Shown here: one piece after another, positions 15,956-24,960 of the stretch
How positions within the stretch are numbered: the stretch's first letter is position 1
Layout of the letters: each line of letters begins with the position of its first letter
Assembly: GCA_965247775.1 (NCBI GenBank)
Contig: OZ252031.1
Location: forward strand, 2,604,001-2,668,000
DNA from: G965247775 sp965247775
GTDB taxonomy: Bacteria; Chloroflexota; Dehalococcoidia; Bin125
DNA length: 64,000 nucleotides
Reading direction: 5' to 3'
Program-made: the position numbers and the translations under genes
Notes under the pieces: model-generated
What the model saw: only the letters and a program-made list of their open reading frames with translations
What the model was told of the DNA's origin: nothing
Databases searched by the model: none

Positions 15956-16690
15956 TCAGCGGCGCTCCTGGGCGGCGGCGGGCTGGGCGGCGACGGGCGA
16001 GGAGGCGGGTGGCGGGACGGCGCGGGCGGGGCCGCTGGCCTCAGGCTCCTGGCCGGGCTCAGCCTGCCGCAGGATCTCGCCTTTGTAGATCCAGCATTTG
16101 ACGCCGATCTGGCCGAAGACGGTGCGGGCCTCGGCGAAGCCGTAGTCGATGTCGGCGCGGATGGTATGGAGGGGAACGCGGCCGTCCATCTCGGAGGCGG
16201 TGCGGGACATTTCGGCCCCGCCGAGGCGGCCGCCGATGTGGATTTTGACGCCCTGGGCGCCGCGCTGCATGCTGCGCTGGACGGCCTGCTTGATGGCGCG
16301 GCGGAAGGCGACGCGGCGCTCGAGCTGGTCGGCGACGTTGCGGGCGACGAGGTAGGCGTCCAGTTCCGGGGTGCGGATCTCCTGGATGTTGACGCGCACG
16401 CGGCGACCGGTGCGCTTTTCCAGGGTGGTGCGCAGTTCGTCGACTTTCTGGCCGCCGCGGCCGATGACGATGCCGGGTTTGGCCGTGTGGATGGAGACGG
16501 TGAGCTGGCTGGCGTTGCGTTCGATCTCGAGGCGGGAGATGCCGGCCTCGCCGAGGGTGTCCTGGAGGAAGCCGCGGATGTCGCGGTCCTCGCGCAGGAG
16601 TTTGGGGTAGTCGGTGTCGGCGTACCACTGGCTGCGCCAGGTGTAGATGGTGCCGAGGCGGAAGCTGGTGGGGTGCACCTTGTGGCCCAT
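15956..16690 (-). CDS. rpsC: 30S ribosomal protein S3 with Pro/Ala-rich tail
   Basis: S3, 244 residues, at the mRNA entry tunnel. N-terminal GHKVHPTSFRLGTIYTWRSQ, KH domain with the GIVIGRGGQKVDELR loop, and a C-terminal domain with DYGFAEARTVFGQIGVKCWI. The last 35 or so residues are a Pro/Ala/Glu-rich extension like those on S5 and L17. Confidence 0.97.
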   Translation of the reverse strand: MGHKVHPTSFRLGTIYTWRSQWYADTDYPKLLREDRDIRGFLQDTLGEAGISRLEIERNASQLTVSIHTAKPGIVIGRGGQKVDELRTTLEKRTGRRVRVNIQEIRTPELDAYLVARNVADQLERRVAFRRAIKQAVQRSMQRGAQGVKIHIGGRLGGAEMSRTASEMDGRVPLHTIRADIDYGFAEARTVFGQIGVKCWIYKGEILRQAEPGQEPEASGPARAVPPPASSPVAAQPAAAQERR

Positions 16691-16692
16691 GG

Positions 16693-17031
16693 TTACTCCT
16701 GGCCGTCCGAGACGATGACGGTGATGTGGCAGGTACGCCGCAGGAGGGGCTGCACGCGGCCGCGCGCGGCGGCGCGGAAGCGGTGCAGGGTGCGGGCATC
16801 GCCGGCGTAGCAGGATTCGATGCGGAGCATGTCGACGGGGATGTTGTGGTTGCTTTCGGCGTTGGCGGCGGCGGATTCGACGACTTTGGCGACCAGTTTG
16901 GCCCCCGGCTTGGGGGTGAAGCGGAGGAGGGTGAGGGCCTCCTCGACGGGCTTGCCGCGCAGCCCTTGCAGGATCATGCGCGCTTTGCGGGGCGACATGC
17001 GGATGTATTTGGCGGTGGCGCGCGCTTGCAT
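16693..17031 (-). CDS. rplV: 50S ribosomal protein L22
   Basis: L22, 112 residues; its beta hairpin lines the exit tunnel. Signatures: YIRMSPRKARMILQGLRGKP, SAAANAESNHNIPVDMLRIE and the C-terminal hairpin RFRAAARGRVQPLLRRTCHI. 2-nt spacing on both sides. Confidence 0.97.
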   Translation of the reverse strand: MQARATAKYIRMSPRKARMILQGLRGKPVEEALTLLRFTPKPGAKLVAKVVESAAANAESNHNIPVDMLRIESCYAGDARTLHRFRAAARGRVQPLLRRTCHITVIVSDGQE

Positions 17032-17033
17032 GA

Positions 17034-17318
17034 TCAGCTCACCCGGGTACTGCGGTCGGAGCGGCCGACGTGGCCGCGGAAGGTGCGGGTGGGGGAGAAT
17101 TCGCCGAGCTTGTGGCCGACCATGTTCTCGCTGATAAAGACGGGGATGTGGCGGCGGCCGTCGTGGACGCCGATGGTGAGTCCGACCATCTCGGGGGTGA
17201 TGGTGCAGGCGCGGGACCAGGTTTCGATGACGGTGCGGGCGCCGGCGGCTCGCACCTTCTGGACCTTGGCGAGGAGTTTGTGGTCGACGTAGGGGCCCTT
17301 TTTGGTTGAGCGGGACAT
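17034..17318 (-). CDS. rpsS: 30S ribosomal protein S19
   Basis: S19, 94 residues. SRSTKKGPYVDHKLLAKVQK at the N terminus, TWSRACTITPEMVGLTIGVH, then GRRHIPVFISENMVGHKLGE and FSPTRTFRGH. Start chosen at the ATG where homology begins; the open frame runs 23 codons further up into rplB. Confidence 0.97.
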   Translation of the reverse strand: MSRSTKKGPYVDHKLLAKVQKVRAAGARTVIETWSRACTITPEMVGLTIGVHDGRRHIPVFISENMVGHKLGEFSPTRTFRGHVGRSDRSTRVS

Positions 17319-17328
17319 GTATCCCCTC

Positions 17329-18168
17329 CTAACGCCGCGTCTTGCCGCGGCGGCGCACGATGTACTTGTCGGAGGGTTTCTTGCCACGGGTGCGGTACCC
17401 GAGGGTGGGCTTGCCCCAGGGGGTCTTGGGGCCGGGCAGGCCGATGGGCGCTTTGCCTTCGCCGCCGCCGTGGGGGTGGTCGACGGGGTTCATGACGGAT
17501 CCACGCACCTGGGGGCGGCGGCGGCGGTGGCGGGCGCGGCCGGCCTTGCCGAGCTTGATGTTGCCGTGCTCGGGATTGCCGACCTGGCCGATGGTGGCGA
17601 AGCAGCCGCGGCGGACGCGGCGCATCTCGCCGGAGGGGAGGCGGAGGAGGACGTAATCGCCTTCCTTCGCCATGATCTGGGCGGCGGCGCCGGCGCTGCG
17701 GACGATCTGGGCGCCGCGACCCTCCTGCATTTCCACGGCGTGCACGGTGGTGCCGTTGGGGATGGCGTGGAGGGGGAGGGCGTTGCCGACGCGGATGGGG
17801 GCTCCCTCACCGGCGCTAATGCGGTCGTCGACGCCGAGGCCGAGGGGGGCAAGGATGTAGCGCTTGAGGCCGTCCGAGTAGACGAGGAGGGCGATGCGGG
17901 CGCTGCGGTTGGGGTCGTACTCAATGGCGAGGACGCGGCCCTCGAGGCCGGCGCGGTCGCGGCGTTTCCAGTCGATGATGCGGTAGCGGCGCTTGTGGCC
18001 GCCGCCGCGATGGCGCACGGTGATGCGCCCGTGCGCGTTGCGGCCGGCCTTCTTGCGCAGGGGCGCGAGGAGGCTCTTCTCGGGTTTCTTCTTGGTGATC
18101 TCCTCGAAGGTGTGGCCGGAGGCGTTGCGCCGCCCGGGGGAGGTGGGCTTGAAGGATTTAAGCGGCAC
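17329..18168 (-). CDS. rplB: 50S ribosomal protein L2
   Basis: L2, 279 residues, close to the peptidyl-transferase centre. Signatures: LKSFKPTSPGRRNASGHTFE, GRNAHGRITVRHRGGGHKRR, and the catalytic-loop segment VRGSVMNPVDHPHGGGEGKA with the conserved His. GTG start lies 1 nt after the rplW stop; longer in-frame starts would overlap rplW. Confidence 0.97.
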   Translation of the reverse strand: MPLKSFKPTSPGRRNASGHTFEEITKKKPEKSLLAPLRKKAGRNAHGRITVRHRGGGHKRRYRIIDWKRRDRAGLEGRVLAIEYDPNRSARIALLVYSDGLKRYILAPLGLGVDDRISAGEGAPIRVGNALPLHAIPNGTTVHAVEMQEGRGAQIVRSAGAAAQIMAKEGDYVLLRLPSGEMRRVRRGCFATIGQVGNPEHGNIKLGKAGRARHRRRRPQVRGSVMNPVDHPHGGGEGKAPIGLPGPKTPWGKPTLGYRTRGKKPSDKYIVRRRGKTRR

Positions 18169-18169
18169 G

Positions 18170-18466
18170 TCAGATCCCCTCGAAGAGCTTGATGTCGTAG
18201 CCGTCGGCGAGGGTGACGACCGCTTTTTTCCAGTTCCGCTCATAGCCGGCGTGGCGGCCGAAGCGGCGTTGCTTGCCCCGCACAGTCATGGTGTTGACGC
18301 GGCGCACGACGACGCGGAAGCCGATCTCGACGGCTTCCTTGATTTGCATTTTGTTGGCGCGGGAGTCGACCTCGAAGACGTACTGATGATGCTCGGCCAG
18401 TTCGGTGGACTTCTCGGTGATAATGGGGCGGCGGATGACGGCGAAGGGGTGGATTTCCTTGGGCAC
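18170..18466 (-). CDS. rplW: 50S ribosomal protein L23
   Basis: L23, 98 residues, the main docking site for trigger factor and SRP at the tunnel exit. IHPFAVIRRPIITEKSTELA, VFEVDSRANKMQIKEAVEIG and VVVRRVNTMTVRGKQRRFGR are typical. Standard length. Confidence 0.97.
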   Translation of the reverse strand: MPKEIHPFAVIRRPIITEKSTELAEHHQYVFEVDSRANKMQIKEAVEIGFRVVVRRVNTMTVRGKQRRFGRHAGYERNWKKAVVTLADGYDIKLFEGI

Positions 18467-18468
18467 CG

Positions 18469-19158
18469 CTAGCCCCCTTCCGCGGCGGCGGCGGTGGCGG
18501 CGGTGGCTGGGGCGGGACGGCGGCGGGCGCCGGCTTGGGCGCCGCCCCAGAGTTCCTCGCTGCGGCGCAGGGCGGGCTCGGTCAGGATGATGTGGTCGTG
18601 GCGCAGGAGGGCGTCCACGCTGAGGGTGTCGGCGGGGGTGGTATGCATGGCTTCGAGGTTGCCGATGCCGCGCTGCAGATCGGCGTCGGCGACGCGGGTG
18701 ACGAGGAGGCCGCTGCGCTGGACGCCGAGGTCGTCCAGGAGTTGCTGGATGGCTTTGGTCTTGGGCTCGAAGGTTTCCTGGTCGAGGACGAGGAGGCAGC
18801 CTTCAGCGACGCGCTGGGAGAGCATAGAGCGGATGGCGAGGCGGCGCATCTTACGGGGCAGGCGCTGGCGGTAGGAGCGGGGATGGGGCCCGTGGGCGAC
18901 GGCGCCGCCGCGCCGGAGCGGGGAGGAGGCGGACCCCTGGCGGGCGCGGCCGGTGCCCTTCTGGCGGCGCGTTTTGGCGGTGCTGCTGCGGTGGGCGGAA
19001 CGGCTGAGGGTGCTGGCGGTGCCGCGGCGGCGGTTGGCGAGCTGGGCGACGAAGGCCTGGTGGACGACGGGCAGGTTGGGGGTGATGCCGAAGACGGCGT
19101 CATCGACATCGATCTGGCGGACTTCGGCGCCCTGGGCGTTGCGGAGGGGCAGTTTCAC
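18469..19158 (-). CDS. rplD: 50S ribosomal protein L4
   Basis: L4, 229 residues. The tunnel-lining loop is recognisable (STAKTRRQKGTGRARQGSAS, then GGAVAHGPHPRSYRQRLPRK), with LPVVHQAFVAQLANRRRGTA before it. The C terminus carries about 20 Ala/Pro/Arg-rich extra residues. Start overlaps the rplC stop by 4 nt. Confidence 0.97.
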   Translation of the reverse strand: MKLPLRNAQGAEVRQIDVDDAVFGITPNLPVVHQAFVAQLANRRRGTASTLSRSAHRSSTAKTRRQKGTGRARQGSASSPLRRGGAVAHGPHPRSYRQRLPRKMRRLAIRSMLSQRVAEGCLLVLDQETFEPKTKAIQQLLDDLGVQRSGLLVTRVADADLQRGIGNLEAMHTTPADTLSVDALLRHDHIILTEPALRRSEELWGGAQAGARRRPAPATAATAAAAEGG

Positions 19159-19793
19159 CGTCGCACCCGCTTGGTCTTGCGGATGCGGATGAGGCCGTCG
19201 GGGGCGCCGGGCACGGAGCCGTTGACAAAGATGAGACCGCGCTCGGGCTGGACCCGGACGACTTCCAGGTTGAGGCTGGAGGCGTTCTTGCCGCCCATGC
19301 GGCCGGCCATGCGGGTGCCTTTGAGCACACGGCCGGGGGTGGTGCCGGCGCCGATGGAGCCGGGGGCGCGGTGGCGGTCGCTCTGGCCGTGGGTCTTGGG
19401 GCCGCCGGCGAAGTGATGCCGCTTGACGCTGCCGGCGAAGCCTTTGCCTTTGCCGACTCCCTGAATGTCGACACGGTCGCCCTCGCGGAAGACTTCGGCG
19501 GCCGTGAGGGTCTGGCCGACTTTGATGGCGTCGTAATCGTCGGCGGGGAACTCGGCGAGGTGGGCGAGGGCGCCGTTGCTGCCGGTGTGGCCGCGCTCGG
19601 GTTTGCTGACTTTCCAGTCGGGGAGGCGGCCGAAGCCGATCTGGACGGCGGCGTAGCCGTCGTTTTCGGGGGTGCGGATCTGGGTGACGGGGCAGGGGCC
19701 GACCTCGAGCGCGGTGCAGCCGAGGACGCGGCCGTCGTCCCGGATCAGCTGGACCATACCCAGTTTCTTGCCGAGGAGTCCGAGGACCGCCAT
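19155..19793 (-). CDS. rplC: 50S ribosomal protein L3
   Basis: L3, 212 residues, an early-assembly protein. GLLGKKLGMVQLIRDDGRVL at the start; GKGKGFAGSVKRHHFAGGPK and HGQSDRHRAPGSIGAGTTPG mark the extended loop with the usual methylated Gln region. Confidence 0.98.
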   Translation of the reverse strand: MAVLGLLGKKLGMVQLIRDDGRVLGCTALEVGPCPVTQIRTPENDGYAAVQIGFGRLPDWKVSKPERGHTGSNGALAHLAEFPADDYDAIKVGQTLTAAEVFREGDRVDIQGVGKGKGFAGSVKRHHFAGGPKTHGQSDRHRAPGSIGAGTTPGRVLKGTRMAGRMGGKNASSLNLEVVRVQPERGLIFVNGSVPGAPDGLIRIRKTKRVRR

Positions 19794-19806
19794 GGCGCCG
19801 CCGTTC

Positions 19807-20115
19807 CTAGAGCTTGATCTCGATGTCGACGCCGCTGGGGAGCTGGAGTCGCATGAGGGTGTCGACGGTGCGGCCGGTGGGCTCCAGGATGTCGATCAGG
19901 CGCTTGTGGGTGCGCATTTCGAACTGCTCGCGGCCGTCCTTGTGGACGAAGGGCGAGCGGATCACGGTGTACTTGTTGATGGTGGTGGGGAGGGGGATGG
20001 GGCCCGCGACGTTGGCGCCCGTTTTCTCCGCGGCCTCCACGATCTGATCGGCGCTTTCGTCGAGCACGCGATGGTCGTAGGCCTTGAGGCGGATGCGGAT
20101 TTTTTGGCGCGCCAT
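19807..20115 (-). CDS. rpsJ: 30S ribosomal protein S10
   Basis: S10 (NusE), 102 residues, in the 30S head and also a transcription-antitermination factor. KIRIRLKAYDHRVLDESADQ, GPIPLPTTINKYTVIRSPFV and KDGREQFEMRTHKRLIDILE are diagnostic. It is first in the S10 block, 7 nt after tuf. Confidence 0.98.
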   Translation of the reverse strand: MARQKIRIRLKAYDHRVLDESADQIVEAAEKTGANVAGPIPLPTTINKYTVIRSPFVHKDGREQFEMRTHKRLIDILEPTGRTVDTLMRLQLPSGVDIEIKL

Positions 20116-20122
20116 AGTGCGG

Positions 20123-21322
<1,200 letters not shown>

Positions 21323-21338
21323 GACCCGGTCCTTCTCT

Positions 21339-23402
21339 TCAGACTTTCGTGGCCGCGGACGCGACGTCCTGCGGTACCTCTGCGTAGTGGTTGAACTCGA
21401 GGCTGGACGTGGCCCGGCCCTGCGTGAGGGAGCGCAAGGTCGTGGTGTAGCCGAAGGTTTCGGCGAGGGGGATCATGGCCCGGACGACGTGGATGGGGCC
21501 GCGAGCTTCGACGGCCTGCACCTGGCCCCGCCGGGCGGAGACGTCGCCGACGACGTCGCCGAGGAAGGTTTCGGGGGTGGAGATCTCGAGTTTCATGACC
21601 GGCTCCAGGATGACGGGGCTGGCGCGCCGCATGGCTTCCTGGAAGCCCAGGCTGGCGGCGGTGGCGAAGGCCATCTCGCTGGAGTCGACTTCGTGGTAGC
21701 TGCCGTCGAGCAGGGTGACCTTGACGTCGACGACGCCATAGCCGCCGAGGACGCCGTTCTCTTCGGCGCGGGTGATGCCCTTCTCAACGGGGGTGATGAA
21801 CTGCTGGGGGATGTTGCCGCCCTTGACCCGGTTCTCGAATTGGTTGCCGGCGCCGGGCGTGAGGGGCTCGATCCGGAGCTGGACGTGGCCGTACTGGCCG
21901 CGGCCGCCGGTCTGGCGGACGAGGCGGCCTTCGGCTTCGGCGGTTCTGCGGACGGTTTCGCGGTACGCGACCTGTGGCCGGCCGACCGTGCAGCCGACAC
22001 TGAACTCGCGGGTCATGCGGTCGACGAGCACTTCGAGGTGGAGTTCGCCCATGCCGGAGATGACGGTTTGTCCGGTCTCTTCGTTGTAGGCGGCGCGGAA
22101 GGTGGGGTCTTCCTCTGCGAGCTTGCGCAAGGCGGCGCCCATTTTGTCTTGGTCAGCCTTGCTCTTGGCTTCGATGGCGACGGAGATGACGGGATTGGGA
22201 AAGACGATGTCTTCGAGGATGACGGGGTGGTCGCGGGGGGCGAGGGTATCGCCGGTGAAGCTTTCTTTGAGGCCGATGACGGCGGCGATGCCGCCGGCGT
22301 AGATCTCGTCGATCTCCTCGCGGTGGTTGGCGTGGATGCGGAGGAGGCGGCCGATGCGCTCGGACTTGCCGCGGGAGGTGTTCTGGACGGCGGCGCCGCT
22401 TTTGAGCGTGCCGGCGTAGACGCGGGTGTAGGCGAGACGGCCGACGTAGGGGTCGGTGACGATTTTGAAGGTGAGGGCGGCGAGGGGGGCGTCGTCCTTG
22501 GGGGGCAACTCGACCGCGGCGCCGTCGGCGGTGCGGGCGACGATGGGGGGCACATCGACGGGGGAGGGGAGGTATTCCACGACGGCGTCGAGCAGGCGGC
22601 GGACGCCCATGTTCTTGAGGGCGCTGCCGCAGAGGACGGGGGTGAACTCGTTGGCGATGGCGCCGCGGCGGACGGCCTTGTGGATCTCGACCGCGGAGAG
22701 GGGGTGCCCCTCCAGATAGGAGATCATGACCTGCTCATCGTGCTCGGCGATGCGCTCCAGCATGGTGTCGCGCCAGCGTGCGGCGTCGGCGAGGAACTCG
22801 GCGGGGATTTCGCCTTCGACGGGGGGGTCGTCGCGCTGGCCGCTGTGCGTCCACGCGCGCATGGTGACGAGGTCGATAACGCCGCGGAACTTTTCCTCGC
22901 TGCCCATGGGCATTTGGACGGGGACGGGGAGCATGCCGAGGCGGTCGCGGATCATTTCCATGGTGCGCCAGAAGTCGGCGCCGAGGCGGTCCATTTTGTT
23001 GATGAAGCAGAGCCGGGGGACGCGGTACTTGTCGGCCTGGCGCCAGACGGTTTCGGACTGGGGCTCGACGCCGGCGACGGCGTCGAAGACGACGACGCCG
23101 CCGTCGAGGACGCGGAGGGAGCGCTCGACCTCGACGGTGAAGTCGACGTGGCCGGGGGTGTCAATGATGTTGATGCGGTGGTCGAGCCATTCGGCGGTGG
23201 TGGCGGCGGCGGCGATGGTGATGCCGCGCTCGCGCTCCTGGTCCATGAAGTCCATGACGGCGGTGCCGTCGTGGACCTCGCCCATTTTGTAGGTGCGGCC
23301 GGTGAAGTAGAGGATGCGCTCGGTCACGGTGGTCTTGCCCGCGTCGATATGGGCGATGACGCCGATGTTGCGCACGTACTCGATGGGGATGTCACGCGGC
23401 AT
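21339..23402 (-). CDS. fusA: elongation factor G
   Basis: EF-G, 687 residues, translocation GTPase. G1 GVIAHIDAGKTTVTERIL, switch DQERERGITIAAAATTAEW, G3 DTPGHVDFTVEVERSL, G4 NKMDRLGAD. Domain IV has TGGRGQYGHVQLRIEPL and the C terminus ends with TQGRATSSLEFNHYAEVP. Standard length; C-ending codons as in the rest of the operon. Confidence 0.98.
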   Translation of the reverse strand: MPRDIPIEYVRNIGVIAHIDAGKTTVTERILYFTGRTYKMGEVHDGTAVMDFMDQERERGITIAAAATTAEWLDHRINIIDTPGHVDFTVEVERSLRVLDGGVVVFDAVAGVEPQSETVWRQADKYRVPRLCFINKMDRLGADFWRTMEMIRDRLGMLPVPVQMPMGSEEKFRGVIDLVTMRAWTHSGQRDDPPVEGEIPAEFLADAARWRDTMLERIAEHDEQVMISYLEGHPLSAVEIHKAVRRGAIANEFTPVLCGSALKNMGVRRLLDAVVEYLPSPVDVPPIVARTADGAAVELPPKDDAPLAALTFKIVTDPYVGRLAYTRVYAGTLKSGAAVQNTSRGKSERIGRLLRIHANHREEIDEIYAGGIAAVIGLKESFTGDTLAPRDHPVILEDIVFPNPVISVAIEAKSKADQDKMGAALRKLAEEDPTFRAAYNEETGQTVISGMGELHLEVLVDRMTREFSVGCTVGRPQVAYRETVRRTAEAEGRLVRQTGGRGQYGHVQLRIEPLTPGAGNQFENRVKGGNIPQQFITPVEKGITRAEENGVLGGYGVVDVKVTLLDGSYHEVDSSEMAFATAASLGFQEAMRRASPVILEPVMKLEISTPETFLGDVVGDVSARRGQVQAVEARGPIHVVRAMIPLAETFGYTTTLRSLTQGRATSSLEFNHYAEVPQDVASAATKV

Positions 23403-23491
23403 GGGGGCTGATCTGGTTCCTCGGCGGCCGGACGGGCCGCGGTGTGTGTGCGCTCTCTCGATGCCGCCGCGGCGCGGCGGGTGCCGTTGCG

Positions 23492-23962
23492 TTACCAGCG
23501 GTAATGCACGAAGGCGCGATTGGCCTCCGCCATGCGATGGGTGTCCTCCCGGCGTTTGACGGCGGTGCCGGTGTTCTCGGAGGCGTCCATCAGCTCCTGG
23601 GCGAGCCGTTCCGACATGGCGCGGCCGCTGCGGGCGCGGGCGGCCGCGAGGAGCCAGCGGACGGCGAGGGCGGTGCGGCGGTCGGCGCGGATCTCGACGG
23701 GGACCTGATAGGTGGCGCCGCCGACGCGGCGGGGCTTGACCTCCATTTGGGGGGTGACGTTGCGCATGGCTTGCTGGAAGACGTCCAGGGGGTCCTGGCG
23801 GGTGCGTTCCTGGAGGTGCTCCATGGCGCCGTAGACGATGCGCTCGGCGGTGCCTTTCTTGCCGTTCATCATGACTTTGTTAATGAACTGCTGGAGGGCG
23901 ACGCTGTTGAAGCGGGGGTCCGGGGCGATGGGGCGTCGTTCGGGGCGGTTGCGCCGCGGCAT
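23492..23962 (-). CDS. rpsG: 30S ribosomal protein S7
   Basis: S7, 156 residues, nucleates 30S head assembly. PRRNRPERRPIAPDPRFNSV, FINKVMMNGKKGTAERIVYG, VKPRRVGGATYQVPVEIRAD and the C-terminal AFVHYRW. The ATG is set at MPRRNRPERR, where the family begins; an in-frame ATG eight codons earlier is less likely. An 89-bp GC-rich gap with a possible hairpin (about 23463-23480) separates it from fusA. Confidence 0.97.
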   Translation of the reverse strand: MPRRNRPERRPIAPDPRFNSVALQQFINKVMMNGKKGTAERIVYGAMEHLQERTRQDPLDVFQQAMRNVTPQMEVKPRRVGGATYQVPVEIRADRRTALAVRWLLAAARARSGRAMSERLAQELMDASENTGTAVKRREDTHRMAEANRAFVHYRW

Positions 23963-24053
23963 GCCGTTCCCTTTCGTTCCCGTCACCGCTGCGGCGCCGA
24001 GGCGCCACGGCGGTCCATGCGACCGACCCGCGCCGGCCCCAACGCTGCGCCAA

Positions 24054-24068
24054 ACCCACCGGGTGGGT
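24054..24068 (-). other. short inverted repeat at the rpsL stop
   Basis: ACCCACC-G-GGTGGGT ends at the rpsL stop codon. A stem of 6-7 bp could form in the rpsL-rpsG spacer (105 bp). It has no U-tract, so it is more likely a processing or attenuation element than a terminator, if it does anything. Confidence 0.3.
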
Positions 24069-24505
24069 CAGGCGGGGGTCGCGGTCTGCGGCCCCGTGGT
24101 ACGGCGCGTGCCGTACTTGGAGCGGCTGCGCCGTCGATCGCCCACGCCCTGGGCGTCCAATGCCCCGCGGATGACGTGATAGCGCACCCCGGGAAGGTCT
24201 TTGACCCGGCCGCCGCGGATGAGCACGACGGAGTGCTCTTGCAGCGTGTGGCCCTCGCCAGGGATGTAGGCCGTGACTTCGATGCCGTTGGTCAGCCGCA
24301 CGCGGCAGACCTTGCGCAAGGCGGAGTTGGGCTTTTTGGGGGTCATGGTCCGGACGGCGGTGCAGACCCCGCGCATTTGGGGGGAGCCGCGTCCTTCGCG
24401 CGTGCGGTTGGTCAGCGAGTTATGAATGAACCGCAGCGCGGGGGCTTTGGTCTTCTTGCTCGTCTGCTTGCGACCCTTGCGCACCAGTTGGTTGACCGTG
24501 GGCAC
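24068..24505 (-). CDS. rpsL: 30S ribosomal protein S12
   Basis: S12, 145 residues, at the decoding centre and first gene of the superoperon. PTVNQLVRKGRKQ at the N terminus, TPKKPNSALRKVCRVRLTNG with the conserved Lys, and GGRVKDLPGVRYHVIRGALD with the beta-methylthiolation Asp. GTG start with GGAG about 5 nt upstream. About 15 extra residues at the C terminus. Confidence 0.97.
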   Translation of the reverse strand: MPTVNQLVRKGRKQTSKKTKAPALRFIHNSLTNRTREGRGSPQMRGVCTAVRTMTPKKPNSALRKVCRVRLTNGIEVTAYIPGEGHTLQEHSVVLIRGGRVKDLPGVRYHVIRGALDAQGVGDRRRSRSKYGTRRTTGPQTATPA

Positions 24506-24672
24506 GAATCTCCACCTTGCTGCCGGGCGACGCGTCCCTGCGATTCCAGCCCAGGCGATCAGGAGGGGTCGGGGCCGTCTGGCGGACCCAATCCGGCACC
24601 CGGTACCGGCGGTTGTCCGCAGTCTCGGCCTCGACCCACACAGGGGACGCGCACCTCGGCGTACAGCGCAGC

Positions 24673-24702
24673 AGCTTACGGAGGCGGAAAAGGCGGTGTC
24701 AA
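24673..24702 (-). promoter_or_regulatory. promoter of the ribosomal superoperon
   Basis: On the minus strand, TTGACA (24697-24702) and TAAGCT (24673-24678) are separated by 18 nt. They lie about 170 nt before the rpsL start. The intervening leader (24506-24672) has a perfect CCGGTACCGG palindrome and an open frame without a good ribosome-binding site. Nothing else is seen there. Confidence 0.7.
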
Positions 24703-24749
24703 GGTGCGATCCGGGCGATCGCGGCCCAGTTTACGCCGCGTTTGCCCGC

Positions 24750-24905
24750 TCAGACACCGGCGTAGGAGTGGAGGCCGCTGATCCAGAGGTTGACGCCGAG
24801 GTAGGTGAAGAGCACGGCGGCCCGCAGCAGCCGCCGCGCGAGATAGGCCGTCGCCAGCACGGCGATCAGCGCCACCAACCCCACCAGAACGAGTGCGATC
24901 TCCAT
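24750..24905 (-). CDS. 51-residue membrane peptide ending like CcsB
   Basis: An ATG opens 51 codons. A first hydrophobic helix (about residues 4-22, ALVLVGLVALIAVLATAYLA) and RRLLR are followed by 22 residues identical to the last 22 of CcsB (AVLFTYLGVNLWISGLHSYA, then GV). Over those residues the DNA differs from ccsB at six sites, all synonymous, so the peptide has probably been under selection rather than being a recent copy. A -10-like TATGCT ends 7 nt before the ATG, suggesting a leaderless message. An in-frame ATG four codons upstream (24917) is possible. Function unknown; a role with the cytochrome c maturation complex is conceivable. Confidence 0.6.
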   Translation of the reverse strand: MEIALVLVGLVALIAVLATAYLARRLLRAAVLFTYLGVNLWISGLHSYAGV

Positions 24906-24912
24906 GGTCGGC

Positions 24913-24918
24913 AGCATA
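24913..24918 (-). promoter_or_regulatory. -10 element before the 51-codon gene
   Basis: TATGCT on the minus strand, 7 nt before the ATG at 24905. The 17-nt segment upstream of it ends exactly at the homopolymer 24936-24960, so the homopolymer occupies the -35 position. Confidence 0.4.
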
Positions 24919-24935
24919 GGGGGCTGTCGGTCGTC

Positions 24936-24960
24936 GGGGGGGGGGGGGGGGGGGGGGGGG
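24936..24960. repeat. 25-nt G/C homopolymer
   Basis: An uninterrupted run of 25 G on the plus strand (C on the minus strand). It directly abuts the stop codon of the restriction-modification gene and lies 17 nt upstream of the -10 box of the 51-codon gene. Such tracts are prone to slippage, so the assembled length may not be exact. Confidence 0.9.

Noticed and set aside
24420..24641. 73-codon frame in the rpsL leader
   Set aside because: Starts at a GTG without a good ribosome-binding site and overlaps rpsL; could be a leader peptide but nothing supports it.
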